A stretch of 64,000 nt of DNA from Noviherbaspirillum pedocola (GTDB lineage Bacteria; Pseudomonadota; Gammaproteobacteria; Burkholderiales; Burkholderiaceae_D), in contig NZ_JAEPBG010000001.1 of NCBI RefSeq assembly GCF_016632335.1, forward strand, positions 558,001 to 622,000, given 5' to 3'. Positions 27,358 through 38,539 of the stretch are shown here, one piece after another (within the stretch, counting starts at the first letter, position 1; the number at the start of each line of letters is the position of its first letter). A program made the position numbers and the translations under genes. The notes under the pieces were generated by a model. The model was not told where the DNA came from and did not search any database. It worked only from the letters and a program-made list of their open reading frames with translations.

Positions 27358-27960
27358 CTACTTCGTTTCCCAGCCTTTCCATGCCGCCAGCACCGCATTC
27401 GGATACTCGGGCCGACCGCGGCTGCCGTTGTAGCGGCCGAGCGCCAGATACAGGTTGCCGCCCTCCATGTCGATATACATGCGCAGTATTGAACAGCCGT
27501 AGCGCAGATTGGTTTGCATGTTGAACAGCTTGCCTGAATCGCCATCGCCGATGACGCGTGTCCAGAACGGCATGACTTGCATATAGCCGCGTGCACCCGC
27601 GCCGGAAACGGCGTACTTGCGAAATGCCGACTCGACCTGCACCAGACCCAGCACCATGGCCGGTTCGAGCCCGGCACGCTTGGCTTCATACCAGAGGGTC
27701 TCAAGGAATTCCTTGCGCACCTGCCAGTCCGGCAAGCGTTTCTTCAGCCGCTGCGACATCTCACCCAGCCACAATAGATACTGAATGCGCTGATTGATGT
27801 TGTCGAAGTGCGGCTTCGGCGGCTGCGAATCGGTAATGGCCCTGGACAGGGCCAGGCGCACCGAATCCGCAAGCGCCTCTTCCTTCTGGTTGCCCGCGTG
27901 CGCGGCGCTGCAGGTGAAGACGGCACACAGCAGCAGGTGCGCCAGCCAGTGTTGCTTCAC
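27358..27960 (-). CDS. periplasmic lytic transglycosylase (SLT domain)
   Basis: A 200-residue secreted protein with a signal peptide (HWLAHLLLCAVFTCSAAHA) and a C-terminal transglycosylase SLT domain. The catalytic glutamate is in LGLVQVESAFRKYAVSGAGARGYMQVM, followed by NMQTNLRYGCSILRMYID and LALGRYNGSRG, typical of family 1 SLT enzymes. It would cleave murein to 1,6-anhydro products, the substrates recycled through AmpD and Mpl. The start chosen is the GTG at 27960, 5 bases after the proS stop; a longer frame would extend into proS. Confidence 0.88.
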   Translation of the reverse strand: MKQHWLAHLLLCAVFTCSAAHAGNQKEEALADSVRLALSRAITDSQPPKPHFDNINQRIQYLLWLGEMSQRLKKRLPDWQVRKEFLETLWYEAKRAGLEPAMVLGLVQVESAFRKYAVSGAGARGYMQVMPFWTRVIGDGDSGKLFNMQTNLRYGCSILRMYIDMEGGNLYLALGRYNGSRGRPEYPNAVLAAWKGWETK

Positions 27961-27965
27961 CTGTC

Positions 27966-29696
27966 TCAAGCAGCGAGCTTGTCCCGGATGAAGTCGGCCA
28001 TTTGTTCCACCGGCACTCCGGTCGCGGCGGCGTCGCGCCGGCCTTGGTACTCGAGCATGCCTTCCTTCAGTCCGCGATCGCCGATCACCACGCGGTGCGG
28101 CACGCCAATCAGCTCCCAATCCGCGAACATCGCGCCCGGGCGCTCGCCACGATCGTCGAGGATGACGTCAATCCCAGCCGACTGCAGCGCCGCATACAGA
28201 CGCTCGGTCTCGTTGCGCACAGTCTCGCTGCGGTCATAACCCATCGGGCACAGCACCACTTGGAAGGGTGCAATCGATGCCGGCCAGATGATGCCGCGTT
28301 CATCAAAGTTCTGCTCGATTGCGGCGCCGAGGATGCGGGTAATGCCGATGCCATAGCAGCCCATCTGCATCAGCGCCGGCTTGCCATCGACGTCGAGGAA
28401 GGTTGCGTTCATATCCTTCGAATAGCGGGTGCCGAGCTGGAAGACATGGCCAACCTCGATCCCGCGCTGGATCGCGAGCACGCCTTTGCCATCGGGTGAG
28501 GGATCGCCTTCGACGACATTGCGGATGTCATGCACAATCGGCTGGGGAATATCACGGCCCCAGTTTGCGCCGGTGTAGTGGAAGCCTTCCTCGTTGGCGC
28601 CGCATATGAAGTCGCTCATGTTGGCCACGGCGCGATCAGCGACAATGTTGACCGGCTTTCTGGTGCCGATCGGGCCGAGGTAGCCCGGCTCGGAGCCGAA
28701 CCATTCGACGATCTCGGAGGCACCGGCAAAGCGGAATTCCGCAAGGCCAGGGATCTTGGCGACCTTGACTTCATTGAGCTCGTGATCGCCACGCAGAAGC
28801 AGAAGCCACAGCGTTTTCTCACCGCCCTCTTCTGCGGCATCAACAGTGAGCACGATGGATTTGACGGTGCGCGCAAGCGGTAGGTTAAGGAATTCGGCTA
28901 CGTCTTCGCAGCGCGTCTTGTTGGGCGTCGCAGTTTTCGTCAATGGCTCGGCTGCGGCAGCGCGTTCGCCAGCAGGAGCCAGCGCTTCGGCCGCTTCGAT
29001 ATTGGCCGCGTAGTCCGAAGTCGGGCAATAAACCAGCGCATCTTCGCCGGTATCGGCAATGACGTGAAATTCATGTGACCCGGAACCGCCGATTGCGCCA
29101 TTGTCCGCGGCTACTGCGCGAAACTGCAGGCCGAAGCGATTGAAAATGCGGGTGTAGGCGTCATACATGATGCGGTAGGACTTCTGCATGCCTTCCACAT
29201 CGCGGTCGAAGGAGTACGCATCCTTCATCGTGAATTCGCGGCCCCGCATCAGGCCGAAGCGCGGCCGACGCTCATCGCGAAACTTGGTCTGGATGTGATA
29301 GAAGTTCACCGGTAGTTGGCGATACGAGCGAATCTCGCTACGGGCAACATCCGTCACCACTTCTTCTGAGGTCGGCTGTATCGCGTAGTCGCGGCCATGA
29401 CGATCCTTCACGCGCATGAGTTCCGGACCCATCTTGTCCCACCGGCCGGTTTCCTGCCACAACTCGGCTGGCTGCACTACCGGCATCAGCAGCTCGACCG
29501 CGCCGGCGCGATTCATCTCTTCACGAACGATGGCCTCCACCTTGCGAATCACGCGCAGACCCATGGGCATGTAGGTATAGATGCCAGACCCGAGGCGCTT
29601 GATCATGCCGGCGCGCATCATCAGCTTGTGGCTGATGATCTCGGCATCGGATGGAGCTTCCTTCAGGGTCGAAACAAAAAAACGTGAGGCGCGCAT
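27966..29696 (-). CDS. proS: prolyl-tRNA synthetase, bacterial type
   Basis: A class II aminoacyl-tRNA synthetase of 576 residues, the normal length for the bacterial form with an inserted editing domain. Class II motif 2 and 3 segments are visible ([43 protein letters not shown]), and a YbaK-like INS domain occupies about residues 225-390, giving deacylation of mischarged Ala-tRNA(Pro). The C-terminal anticodon-binding domain begins around residue 470. The gene is divergent from rppH; tRNA-Pro(CGG) is encoded at 35.35 kb. Confidence 0.97.
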   Translation of the reverse strand: MRASRFFVSTLKEAPSDAEIISHKLMMRAGMIKRLGSGIYTYMPMGLRVIRKVEAIVREEMNRAGAVELLMPVVQPAELWQETGRWDKMGPELMRVKDRHGRDYAIQPTSEEVVTDVARSEIRSYRQLPVNFYHIQTKFRDERRPRFGLMRGREFTMKDAYSFDRDVEGMQKSYRIMYDAYTRIFNRFGLQFRAVAADNGAIGGSGSHEFHVIADTGEDALVYCPTSDYAANIEAAEALAPAGERAAAAEPLTKTATPNKTRCEDVAEFLNLPLARTVKSIVLTVDAAEEGGEKTLWLLLLRGDHELNEVKVAKIPGLAEFRFAGASEIVEWFGSEPGYLGPIGTRKPVNIVADRAVANMSDFICGANEEGFHYTGANWGRDIPQPIVHDIRNVVEGDPSPDGKGVLAIQRGIEVGHVFQLGTRYSKDMNATFLDVDGKPALMQMGCYGIGITRILGAAIEQNFDERGIIWPASIAPFQVVLCPMGYDRSETVRNETERLYAALQSAGIDVILDDRGERPGAMFADWELIGVPHRVVIGDRGLKEGMLEYQGRRDAAATGVPVEQMADFIRDKLAA

Positions 29697-29877
29697 AAGG
29701 GTGAATTCTTTTTAAAAAGAGAGAGTTATAATCGACCCAATTTTAAAGGATAAGCTGGCTGCCTGCGCCCACTCTTTGCGGCGTCTCCGTGTCTCTCTCC
29801 GACTTGCTGCATATCGGACAAGGTCATCGAACTTCGCTCAACAACAGCGCGCAGCCACAGAAAATTTGAGGTGCGAC

Positions 29878-30510
29878 ATGCTGGACCGCGAAGGCTTTCG
29901 CCCGAACGTCGGCATCATCCTTCTCAACACGCACAATGAAGTGTGGTGGGGAAAGCGGGTGCGCGAACATTCGTGGCAGTTTCCGCAAGGCGGGATCAAG
30001 TTTGGCGAGACTCCGGAACAGGCAATGTTCCGGGAACTCGAGGAAGAAGTCGGCCTGAAGCCGGCGCATGTCAGGATCATCGGGCGTACGCGCGATTGGT
30101 TGCGTTATGAAGTGCCCGATCATTTCATCAAGCGCGAAATCCGTGGCCATTATCGCGGGCAAAAGCAGATCTGGTTCCTGCTGCGCATGACCGGCCGCGA
30201 TTGCGACGTGAATCTGCGCATGACCGATCATCCCGAGTTCGACGCCTGGCGTTGGCACAACTATTGGGTGCCGCTGGACGTGGTGATTGAATTCAAGCGT
30301 GAGGTGTATCAGCGTGCGCTACAGGAGCTATCGCGCTTTCTGCAGCGTCCAGGCCAAGGGGGCCATCGGCAGCGCTATCTGCGCCAACCGCATGATGGCG
30401 CAGCATCTGGCCGAGACGCACGTTCTGCGCGCGAAATCCGTGCGGCGCGCGAAGCGCAGAAACTGGTGCTCGCTCCCGAGTTCCCGATCACTGGAACCGA
30501 TAACAAATGA
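29878..30510 (+). CDS. rppH: RNA 5'-pyrophosphohydrolase
   Basis: RppH removes pyrophosphate from 5'-triphosphorylated RNAs and so triggers RNase E-dependent decay. The 210-residue protein begins [15 protein letters not shown], matching the family start, and carries the Nudix box [23 protein letters not shown] (given here in its key form G-x5-E-x7-R-E-x2-E-E-x-G). The start at 29878 is chosen on this homology; the frame is open further upstream without family similarity. A TATAAT at 29727-29732 is a plausible -10 with no good -35. The C-terminal 50 residues are Arg/Ala-rich and poorly conserved. Confidence 0.93.
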   Translation: MLDREGFRPNVGIILLNTHNEVWWGKRVREHSWQFPQGGIKFGETPEQAMFRELEEEVGLKPAHVRIIGRTRDWLRYEVPDHFIKREIRGHYRGQKQIWFLLRMTGRDCDVNLRMTDHPEFDAWRWHNYWVPLDVVIEFKREVYQRALQELSRFLQRPGQGGHRQRYLRQPHDGAASGRDARSAREIRAAREAQKLVLAPEFPITGTDNK

Positions 30511-30517
30511 GCGCTTC

Positions 30518-31054
30518 ATGCTTCTGAATTTTTGCCGTATCGCGACCGCATGCGCGCTGGCCGTATGTGCCAGCGCATCCTGGTCGCAATCCCATTTCGA
30601 AGAAGACTTCGATGACGTCGAGAAGCCATGGCAGGAAGTCACCGTACAAATGCCAGCGGCGCCAATCGATGCCAATCTGCTGCCCTTCGATGTGAGTGCG
30701 ACGGCAACGCTGCGCTTCGCGGTGGATGCCAATTCCCTATCCGTTGGGTCGGATGGCGTAGTGCGTTATACGCTGGTTGCGGTAAGTCCATCTGGCGCGA
30801 AGAGCATTAGCTACGAAGGCATACGCTGCGCGACTTTCGAGAAGAAGACCTATGCGTTTGGCCATCCCGATGGAACATGGTCGCGCTCGCGGCGCGATCA
30901 ATGGGAGCCGATCCCTCGCAACTCGGCCAATCGGCAGCATGCGGTGCTGGCGCAGGATTTTCTATGCGATGGGAAGACGGTAGCGGGCAACAAGGACCAG
31001 ATGCTCAGACGCTTGCGGACCGGCCAGTCGGTGACGCCGACGTACGGTGCCTGA
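30518..31054 (+). CDS. CNP1-like family secreted protein
   Basis: A 178-residue protein with a signal peptide ending near ASASWSQ, an acidic segment EEDFDDVEKPWQEV, and a domain resembling the neisserial CNP1 family (SVGSDGVVRYTLVAVSPSGAKSISYEGIRC, FGHPDGTWSRSRRDQWEPI). Two cysteines (in GIRC and DFLC) could form a disulfide. The biochemical role of the family is not known. The start at 30518 lies 7 bases after the rppH stop, so it probably belongs to the rppH transcript; it converges on proB. Confidence 0.85.
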   Translation: MLLNFCRIATACALAVCASASWSQSHFEEDFDDVEKPWQEVTVQMPAAPIDANLLPFDVSATATLRFAVDANSLSVGSDGVVRYTLVAVSPSGAKSISYEGIRCATFEKKTYAFGHPDGTWSRSRRDQWEPIPRNSANRQHAVLAQDFLCDGKTVAGNKDQMLRRLRTGQSVTPTYGA

Positions 31055-31094
31055 GCTCCTCCAGCGGCGCCAACAGGCGCATTTCGCTTTCTGC

Positions 31095-32213
31095 TCAGAT
31101 CAAGACCATGTTGTCGCGATGAATCAGCTCGGGTTCCTCGACAAAGCCGAGCACCGATGCAATCTCGCTTGATGGCTTGCGCATGATCAGCCGCGCTTCG
31201 GAGCTCGAATAATTCGTAATGCCGCGCGCCACTGGTTTGCCGTTGCCGTCAACACAGGTGATGACATCGCCGCGGCCGAAGTCGCCACTGACTTCAATCA
31301 CGCCAATCGGCAACAGCGATTTCCCATGCGCGGTCAACACTTGCGACGCGCCATCGTCGAGAGTAACCCGACCGGCTGTCTGCAGATGATCGGCCATCCA
31401 TTGCTTGCGTGCAGTCAACTGCGCGGTCTGGGCGGTAAGCTGCGTACCAATCATTTCTCCCTGCGCCAATCGACACAGCACCTGCTCTTCCCTGCCCCAG
31501 GCAATCACCGTGTGGGCCCCTGAAGTGGCGGCGCGCCGGGCGGCAAGAATCTTGGTCAGCATGCCACCACGGCCAATGCCGGTTCCGGCGCCGCCAGCCA
31601 TAGCCTCGAGCGCAGGATCGCCGGCTTTTGCTTCTTCGACGAAGCGGGCATCCGGATCGCGTCGCGGATCGGCGGTGTACAAGCCGCGCTGGTCGGTCAG
31701 GATGATCAGCGCATCGCCTTCGATCAAATTGGCAACGAGCGCGCCCAGGGTATCGTTGTCGCCGAACTTGATCTCGTCGGTAACGACAGTGTCGTTCTCA
31801 TTGATGATCGGTATCACGCCGAACTGCAGCAGCGTGAACAGCGTCGAACGCGCATTCAGATAACGCTCGCGGTCAGCGAGGTCCGCATGGGTCAGCAGCA
31901 CTTGCGCGGTGCGCAAATCGTGGGCTCGGAAGCTGGTCTCGTAGATTTGGACCAGCCCCATCTGTCCGACCGCAGCACAAGCCTGCAATTCATGAATGCC
32001 GGTGGGCCGCTTTTCGAATCCCAGCCTTTGCATGCCTTCGGCGATCGCGCCCGAACTCACCAGCACGACTTCCTTGCCAATGGCGCGCAACTCCGCAATC
32101 TGTGCGGCCCATTTCGCAATCGCGGCATGGTCGAGCCCGCGACCTTCATTGGTGACCAGAGAGGAACCCACTTTGACGATCAGGCGCTTGGCATTCTGAA
32201 TGACGGAAATCAT
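31095..32213 (-). CDS. proB: glutamate 5-kinase
   Basis: ProB catalyses ATP-dependent phosphorylation of glutamate, the feedback-controlled first step of proline synthesis. With the ATG at 32213 the product has 372 residues, the usual length; an upstream start would add 11. The amino acid kinase domain shows [23 protein letters not shown] and [10 protein letters not shown], and a C-terminal PUA domain starts near residue 275 ([21 protein letters not shown]). It is the last gene of the rplU-rpmA-obgE-proB series. Confidence 0.95.
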   Translation of the reverse strand: MISVIQNAKRLIVKVGSSLVTNEGRGLDHAAIAKWAAQIAELRAIGKEVVLVSSGAIAEGMQRLGFEKRPTGIHELQACAAVGQMGLVQIYETSFRAHDLRTAQVLLTHADLADRERYLNARSTLFTLLQFGVIPIINENDTVVTDEIKFGDNDTLGALVANLIEGDALIILTDQRGLYTADPRRDPDARFVEEAKAGDPALEAMAGGAGTGIGRGGMLTKILAARRAATSGAHTVIAWGREEQVLCRLAQGEMIGTQLTAQTAQLTARKQWMADHLQTAGRVTLDDGASQVLTAHGKSLLPIGVIEVSGDFGRGDVITCVDGNGKPVARGITNYSSSEARLIMRKPSSEIASVLGFVEEPELIHRDNMVLI

Positions 32214-32294
32214 GAGGCTTTGAAAAGAGTTGAACCGCGGCTGCAATTATAAGGGGCGCCCGTGGCGCCCCGTGATGCATTGACCGTCTTATGC

Positions 32295-33434
<1,140 letters not shown>

Positions 33435-33483
33435 CTACCAGCGGCAGAGCCTCCTTCGGCAAGGCTTGCGCCTGCGGTAAGCG

Positions 33484-33741
33484 TTACGCCGGAACGACGG
33501 TAACGATATGACGCTGCAGACGGCCTTTGGTTGCGAATTGCACCTTGCCATCGATCAGCGCGAACAGGGTGTGATCCTTGCCCATGCCAACGTTCTCGCC
33601 TGCATGCACCCGGGTGCCGCGTTGACGAATGATGATGCCGCCGGCGTTGATCGCCTGGCCGCCGTAGACCTTGACGCCCAGTCGTTTCGACTCGGAATCA
33701 CGGCCGTTGCGCGTAGTGCCGCCGCCTTTTTTGTGTGCCAT
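33484..33741 (-). CDS. rpmA: 50S ribosomal protein L27
   Basis: An 85-residue basic ribosomal protein beginning [19 protein letters not shown], the conserved N-terminus that reaches toward the peptidyl transferase centre. The body matches L27 ([36 protein letters not shown]). There is no N-terminal extension of the Firmicutes type that needs cleavage. Confidence 0.98.
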   Translation of the reverse strand: MAHKKGGGTTRNGRDSESKRLGVKVYGGQAINAGGIIIRQRGTRVHAGENVGMGKDHTLFALIDGKVQFATKGRLQRHIVTVVPA

Positions 33742-33778
33742 TTCAGACTCCTAGGTAACTGTTTAACCCGACCGGCGC

Positions 33779-34090
33779 TTAGCCGTTGATCGAGACGATT
33801 TGCAATTCGGTGTAGTTTTGGCGATGGCCCTGGCGCTTTTGGTAATGCTTGCGACGGCGCATCTTGAAAATCTTCACCTTATCGTGGCGACCATGCGCCA
33901 CAACCGTAGCCAGCACCTTCACACCTTCGACCAGCGGCGCGCCAAAACGAATGGCGTCGCCTGCACCTACTGCGAGGACTTGATCCAGGGTGATTTCGGA
34001 GCCAATGTCTGCCGGTATCTGTTCTACTTTGAGTTTTTCGCCAGCCGCAACTTTGTACTGCTTGCCGCCGGTTTTTATGACCGCGTACAT
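33779..34090 (-). CDS. rplU: 50S ribosomal protein L21
   Basis: A 103-residue protein starting [19 protein letters not shown], the L21 hallmark, with [20 protein letters not shown] and the C-terminal [13 protein letters not shown]. The start is at 34090; the frame is open upstream but without similarity. First gene of the rplU-rpmA-obgE-proB operon. Confidence 0.98.
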   Translation of the reverse strand: MYAVIKTGGKQYKVAAGEKLKVEQIPADIGSEITLDQVLAVGAGDAIRFGAPLVEGVKVLATVVAHGRHDKVKIFKMRRRKHYQKRQGHRQNYTELQIVSING

Positions 34091-34181
34091 GTGAAACCTC
34101 GTCAAATATTTTAGGGATCTTCTCCTGACCCTTCGCTTCCGCAGCAACCGCACTGGGAACGAGCAATCAGGAAAACCGCGA

Positions 34182-34210
34182 ATAATACATGGACCCAACA
34201 ATTCAGTCAA
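34182..34210 (-). promoter_or_regulatory. sigma-70 promoter of rplU-rpmA-obgE-proB
   Basis: TTGACT (34205-34210) and TATTAT (34182-34187) on the minus strand with a 17-base spacer, about 90 bases upstream of rplU. No other close match to consensus is seen in the rplU-ispB divergent gap. Confidence 0.75.
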
Positions 34211-34318
34211 AGCATTTGCCGCCATCACCGCGCTGGCGAGCGATTACGTCAGCGCCCCTGAGCGCTGCGTCGCTCATCGTATAATGCCGGGATTGAAAGA
34301 TAACAAGCAGGATTCATC

Positions 34319-35308
34319 TTGTCCGCCACACCCTCCATTGCCCCATCCAGCGCATTGAATGCGCCGATCGCGGCCGATACCGCTGCTGTGGATGTCCTCA
34401 TCCGCCGTGAATTGCATTCCGATGTCGCGCTGGTCAATCAGATTGCTGAATACATCATCAGCGCTGGCGGCAAGAGAATCCGTCCGGCGCTGGTGCTGCT
34501 CTTTGCAAACGCCTGGAGTTATCGAGGCAGCGCGCATCATGCGCTGGCGGCCATCGTGGAATTCATTCATACCGCAACGCTTCTGCATGACGACGTGGTC
34601 GATGAATCCTCACTGCGACGCGGACGTGAGACCGCGAATGCGCTCTTCGGCAATGCTGCTTCAGTGTTGGTGGGCGACTTTCTTTATTCGCGCTCCTTCC
34701 AGATGATGGTGGACATCGACAACATGCGCGTGATGCGCATCCTTGCGGACGCGACGAATGTCATCGCTGAGGGCGAGGTGCTGCAGCTGTTGAACATGCA
34801 TGACCCCGATGTATCGGAAGCGCGCTATCTGCAGGTGATCCGCTCCAAGACCGCGAAGCTGTTCGAAGCCGCCTCGCAGCTTGGCGCGCTGATTGCCGGC
34901 GCACCGGAAGAGCAGATCGACGCAGCAGCCGAGTACGGACGCTCGCTCGGTACCGCATTCCAGCTGATCGATGATGTGCTCGATTACTCAGGCAATGCCG
35001 CCGACATTGGCAAGAACGTTGGCGATGATCTGCGCGAAGGCAAACCGACGCTTCCCCTGATCTATCTGATGCAGCATGGCACCCAGCAGCAGCGTGAACT
35101 GGTGCGCTCATGCATTGAGAACGGTGACGAAGCCAACTTTGGCGCGGTGCTTGCCGCGGTCACCGATTCTGGTGCGCTCGCTTATACCAGGCAACAGGCC
35201 GAGACGGCGTCTCGTAACGCCAGAGATGCGATTGTTCGCATTCCTCCTAGCGATTTCAAAAACTCTTTGCTACAATTGTGCGCCTTCGCAGTTGACCGCA
35301 ATCACTAA
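34319..35308 (+). CDS. ispB: octaprenyl/polyprenyl diphosphate synthase
   Basis: A 329-residue trans-prenyltransferase that makes the ubiquinone side-chain precursor. Both aspartate-rich motifs are present: LLHDDVVDESSLRRG (DDxxD-type FARM) and QLIDDVLDYSG (SARM), with SAGGKRIRPALVLL near the N-terminus. The only suitable start is TTG at 34319; the N-terminal segment has no in-frame ATG before the conserved core. A perfect TATAAT sits at 34280-34285, with no clear -35. Divergent from rplU, as in many proteobacteria. Confidence 0.93.
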   Translation: MSATPSIAPSSALNAPIAADTAAVDVLIRRELHSDVALVNQIAEYIISAGGKRIRPALVLLFANAWSYRGSAHHALAAIVEFIHTATLLHDDVVDESSLRRGRETANALFGNAASVLVGDFLYSRSFQMMVDIDNMRVMRILADATNVIAEGEVLQLLNMHDPDVSEARYLQVIRSKTAKLFEAASQLGALIAGAPEEQIDAAAEYGRSLGTAFQLIDDVLDYSGNAADIGKNVGDDLREGKPTLPLIYLMQHGTQQQRELVRSCIENGDEANFGAVLAAVTDSGALAYTRQQAETASRNARDAIVRIPPSDFKNSLLQLCAFAVDRNH

Positions 35309-35351
35309 TGCAGTGATCGGCGCTAAACCGCAAACAAGTTGTTCTGGTCGT

Positions 35352-35428
35352 CGGGGTGTAGCTTAGCCTGGTAGAGCGCTACGTTCGGGACGTAGAGGCC
35401 GGAGGTTCGAATCCTCTCACCCCGACCA
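35352..35428 (+). tRNA. tRNA-Pro, anticodon CGG
   Basis: A 77-base cloverleaf with encoded CCA. The acceptor stem pairs CGGGGTG with CACCCCG, discriminator A. The anticodon stem is CTACG/CGTAG with loop TTCGGGA, placing CGG at positions 34-36 (reads CCG). The T-arm has GGTTCGAATCC. It lies 43 bases after ispB. Confidence 0.97.
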
Positions 35429-35611
35429 AACGACTTCGTCAGGCGTATCGCTTCAAACGCTGACCCTCCTTTCCCGGCACATCGCCACTTCTTGCACTCT
35501 GACTTCGAATCCGCTTGCATTGGCAATGCGCTTCTCATGCATGCATCCGGACGCATCCGCGCAGACCTGGACAGCCGCGGCCAAGCGCAGGCCCTCGAAA
35601 TACCAGACCCT

Positions 35612-35824
35612 TTAAGATGTCTTCTTCAGCGCATCCGGCTTGTGCGCCGCCTCGGCGCCAGTCTTGTCGCTTTGCACCAGGTACTGGGGATCTTCTCTTG
35701 ATGCATCCACATGATGAGTCTTGATATCGTCAGGCGCGGTCAATTTCTTCTTCACCCTGCCTTGGACTGTACCTTGTGAAGATTTCCATTCCACCTTGTC
35801 GCCTTTCTTCAAGGTATTCGCCAT
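35612..35824 (-). CDS. DUF2945-like (TUDOR-type) small protein
   Basis: A 70-residue protein, ANTLKKGDKVEWKSSQGTVQGRVKKKLTA and KTHHVDASREDPQYLVQSDKTG, matching the short family known as DUF2945 or hypervirulence-associated TUDOR-domain proteins. The ATG at 35824 is 7 bases after an AAGGAG ribosome site; an ATG 6 bases further upstream is too close to it. Function unknown; the fold suggests a small SH3/Tudor-like barrel. Confidence 0.85.
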   Translation of the reverse strand: MANTLKKGDKVEWKSSQGTVQGRVKKKLTAPDDIKTHHVDASREDPQYLVQSDKTGAEAAHKPDALKKTS

Positions 35825-36406
35825 TGCCATACTCCTTCGGAAAATTCGACTGCCGGTCGTTACAGGCCGGCAGGCAATACCCATGGGGGTGCGCATTGCA
35901 AGCCGACGCGTAACGTCTGTTGTCGTAGGCAAGAAACTTCTGGAAACGTTCAACTGAAAGACAGCCTTGATGAAATCGATATAATCTTCGGCTGCCGAAT
36001 ATTCGTTGGGGCGAGGAATTACAGGCAGTCTTTGCACCGGGTGCAATCCAAAAAGCTGCCACCTCTGATGATGCCCATGCCGAAAAGCGAAAACACGCCT
36101 GCATTGCAAAATGTTCTCCTTCCTATTTCAGTGCATCGAATCATGTTGGCGAAGTGGGGGATCAATGTTTTCTTTGGCTTGTCTGGCATGGATAGCCTTC
36201 AATGCCAGCAATGCCACCCTTCCTTGGATCACTTTTGACACACCACGAGGACAATGAAGGAAAGCCACTTCAGGATGGAGAAAGTGCGCTTTGAAACAGA
36301 GGAAACGGGCGCGCATTCATCAAGAGTATGTTTCCGTCCGCACACAATGACATTGGCCACTTCACACTGCGATACAATCCCGCCTTCTCCTGTGGAATAG
36401 CATTCA
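35825..36406. other. intergenic region, no gene recognised
   Basis: 582 bases, less GC-rich than the neighbours. Short frames of 60-80 codons occur on both strands without domains, credible ribosome sites or codon pattern. TACAAT at 36371-36376 is a possible -10 for the following glycosyltransferase genes. The lower GC suggests it marks the edge of the polysaccharide block. Confidence 0.5.
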
Positions 36407-37504
36407 ATGGCAATACAGCCTTCGCACATCTTGATATGTCGTAACGACAATATCGGAGACGTCATTCTCACGCTGCCCATTACGGCCTGGCTCAAGCAAC
36501 AGTTTCCAGCGGCGAAGATCAGCTTCATGTGCCGCGCCTATGCTGCCGCAGCGGTTGGCGAATGCGCGACGGTGGATGAGGTGGTCGAGATTGAAAGCGT
36601 GATACAGGATCCGGTCACTTATTTCAGGAAGTCTGGCGTCGATACCGTCATCTTTGCGCAGCCGGACAAGCGCTTGGCCGTTGCCGCCTTTAAGGCGCGC
36701 GTGCGCAATCGGATCGGAAATGCTCGGCAAAAGCTGTACCAGATGATCTTCTGCAATCAGCGAGTCCGTTTCTCCAAGCGCACTTCGCCGCTGCATGAAG
36801 CTCAGATCAATTTCGAATTTCTCAAACCCTTCGGTCTCACGGAAATTCCAGATCTGGAGACCATTGGCGGCATGTACGCATTCAAGCCTTCCGCCAATCC
36901 TCAGGTACACGCCATGCTGAAGCGATATCGCTTCAACCTGGTGATCCATACCAAGTCCAATGGCCATGGCCGCGAATGGCCACCGCAGCATTTTCTTGAG
37001 CTCGCGCGGCGGCTGTCGCGGCATCCCGACATTCATCTATGGGCGACGGGAAGCGCCAGCGAAGGACGCTGGCTGGAGCAGAACGCATCCGAACTCCTCA
37101 ACATGCCCAATGTCAGCAATGTCTGCGGAGGCTTCACGCTGGCGCAGTTCTCGGCCTTCATCCGCAATGCAGACGGCCTGATTGCCAGCGGCACCGGGCC
37201 GCTGCACATGTCAGCCGCGCTGGGCCAGCGTACGCTCGGCCTGTTTCCCCCGACTCGGCCGATGCATCCCGGCAGATGGGCGCCGGTTGGACCGCGTGCC
37301 CGCATGATCTGCATGCCGACTTCCTGCAGCGGATGCGCGAAAAGAAAGACGCTGAGCTGCGAATGCATGGAAAACATCCCGCCCGAGGTCGTCGAGAGCA
37401 TTGTGCTCGAATGGTTCAACGAGGCATGCGGCAATGACGCGCGGGCACGCATAGCAGAAGCTGGAGCGACCGCTGCCGATGCCGTCTCGCAGCGGCACGC
37501 CTGA
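36407..37504 (+). CDS. glycosyltransferase family 9 (heptosyltransferase-like)
   Basis: A 365-residue protein of the ADP-heptose:LPS heptosyltransferase family. The N-terminal domain starts ILICRNDNIGDVILTLPITAWLK, and the C-terminal domain has HTKSNGHGREWPPQHFLELA and the donor-site motif LIASGTGPLHMSAALG. It should add a sugar to lipopolysaccharide core or a related glycan at the inner membrane. First of three plus-strand genes with a GT8 and an O-antigen-ligase-like protein. A cysteine cluster near the C-terminus (SCSGCAKRKTLSCEC) is notable. Confidence 0.88.
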   Translation: MAIQPSHILICRNDNIGDVILTLPITAWLKQQFPAAKISFMCRAYAAAAVGECATVDEVVEIESVIQDPVTYFRKSGVDTVIFAQPDKRLAVAAFKARVRNRIGNARQKLYQMIFCNQRVRFSKRTSPLHEAQINFEFLKPFGLTEIPDLETIGGMYAFKPSANPQVHAMLKRYRFNLVIHTKSNGHGREWPPQHFLELARRLSRHPDIHLWATGSASEGRWLEQNASELLNMPNVSNVCGGFTLAQFSAFIRNADGLIASGTGPLHMSAALGQRTLGLFPPTRPMHPGRWAPVGPRARMICMPTSCSGCAKRKTLSCECMENIPPEVVESIVLEWFNEACGNDARARIAEAGATAADAVSQRHA

Positions 37505-37540
37505 AGCTGCGACGAGTCCGCCAATTCAAGAAAGCGCGAA

Positions 37541-38533
37541 GTGTCTACCGCATCCCCAATGTCCTTTACGCCGTCCTCGCACGGCACAAATCCAGTCCAT
37601 ATCGCTTTCGGCGTGGACGCTGGGTATTACCGCGGCATGGGTGTCGCCATCACCTCCATCATCGAAAACAATCCGAAGCGGCGCTTCATCTTCCATGTCT
37701 TTGCCTTCACCGTCACAGCCGAGGATCGGGACAGGCTGCGCGCGCTCGAGGAGAAACATGGCCAACGCATCGAAGTGCATCAACTCGATACAGGCGCTCT
37801 GGATGCCTTTCGCCGTTTTCCCTGCTTCTCGCAGCATTCGCTGGGCACCTTCATCCGCCTCTTGATTCCCGAGGGCCTGCGCGGCGTCACGGACCGGGTG
37901 CTATACCTGGACGCCGACCTGCTCTGCTTCGGCGATATCTCAGACCTGCTTCAAACGGACCTTGGCGATTGCATTGCCGCCGCAGTCACCGATGAACAGA
38001 GCACCACGGTAAGCACACAGGTGCCGGCGCTCGGCCTCAAACATGGTCAATACTTCAATGCGGGGGTAATGCTGATCGATATCGAGCGTTGGGTTGCCGC
38101 CGACGTGAGCGATATCGCCCTGAAAGCACTGAGCATGCGCGAACTGCGGTTTGCCGATCAGGATGCGCTGAACATCGCGCTGGACGGCCGCGTCAGATAC
38201 GTCGATGCGAAATGGAACTACCGCTACCACTTGGTCGATTACCTGGACAGAGGAGAGACTCGGTTGAACGTAGGCCCATCCTTTGCACTGATGCACTTCA
38301 CCGGTCCGGTCAAGCCATGGCATGACTGGTGCCTTCACGAAGTCAGATGCATGTTCCTGGAACTCCAGTCGCGCTCGCCCTGGGCTGGCATGCCGCTTGA
38401 CGCACCGCGCACTGCCCGGGAGCTGAAATTGTTCTCCAGGTTCCTGATGAGGCAGAATCGCATTGTTGAAAGCATAAGTTGGCACTGCCGATACCTGCGG
38501 GCAAGACTCAGGCAAAAACGGAAATCAGCATGA
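37541..38533 (+). CDS. glycosyltransferase family 8
   Basis: A 330-residue GT-A fold retaining transferase of the lipopolysaccharide galactosyl/glucosyltransferase type (WaaO/WaaJ-like). It has HIAFGVDAGYYRGMGVAITSI at the N-terminus, the DxD metal site in RVLYLDADLLCFGD at about residue 122, and the later motifs NAGVMLIDIERW, FADQDALNIAL and LMHFTGPVKPW. The sugar cannot be assigned. Its layout is very similar to the second GT8 at 41.0 kb. Confidence 0.9.
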   Translation: MSTASPMSFTPSSHGTNPVHIAFGVDAGYYRGMGVAITSIIENNPKRRFIFHVFAFTVTAEDRDRLRALEEKHGQRIEVHQLDTGALDAFRRFPCFSQHSLGTFIRLLIPEGLRGVTDRVLYLDADLLCFGDISDLLQTDLGDCIAAAVTDEQSTTVSTQVPALGLKHGQYFNAGVMLIDIERWVAADVSDIALKALSMRELRFADQDALNIALDGRVRYVDAKWNYRYHLVDYLDRGETRLNVGPSFALMHFTGPVKPWHDWCLHEVRCMFLELQSRSPWAGMPLDAPRTARELKLFSRFLMRQNRIVESISWHCRYLRARLRQKRKSA

Positions 38534-38539
38534 GCCCCT

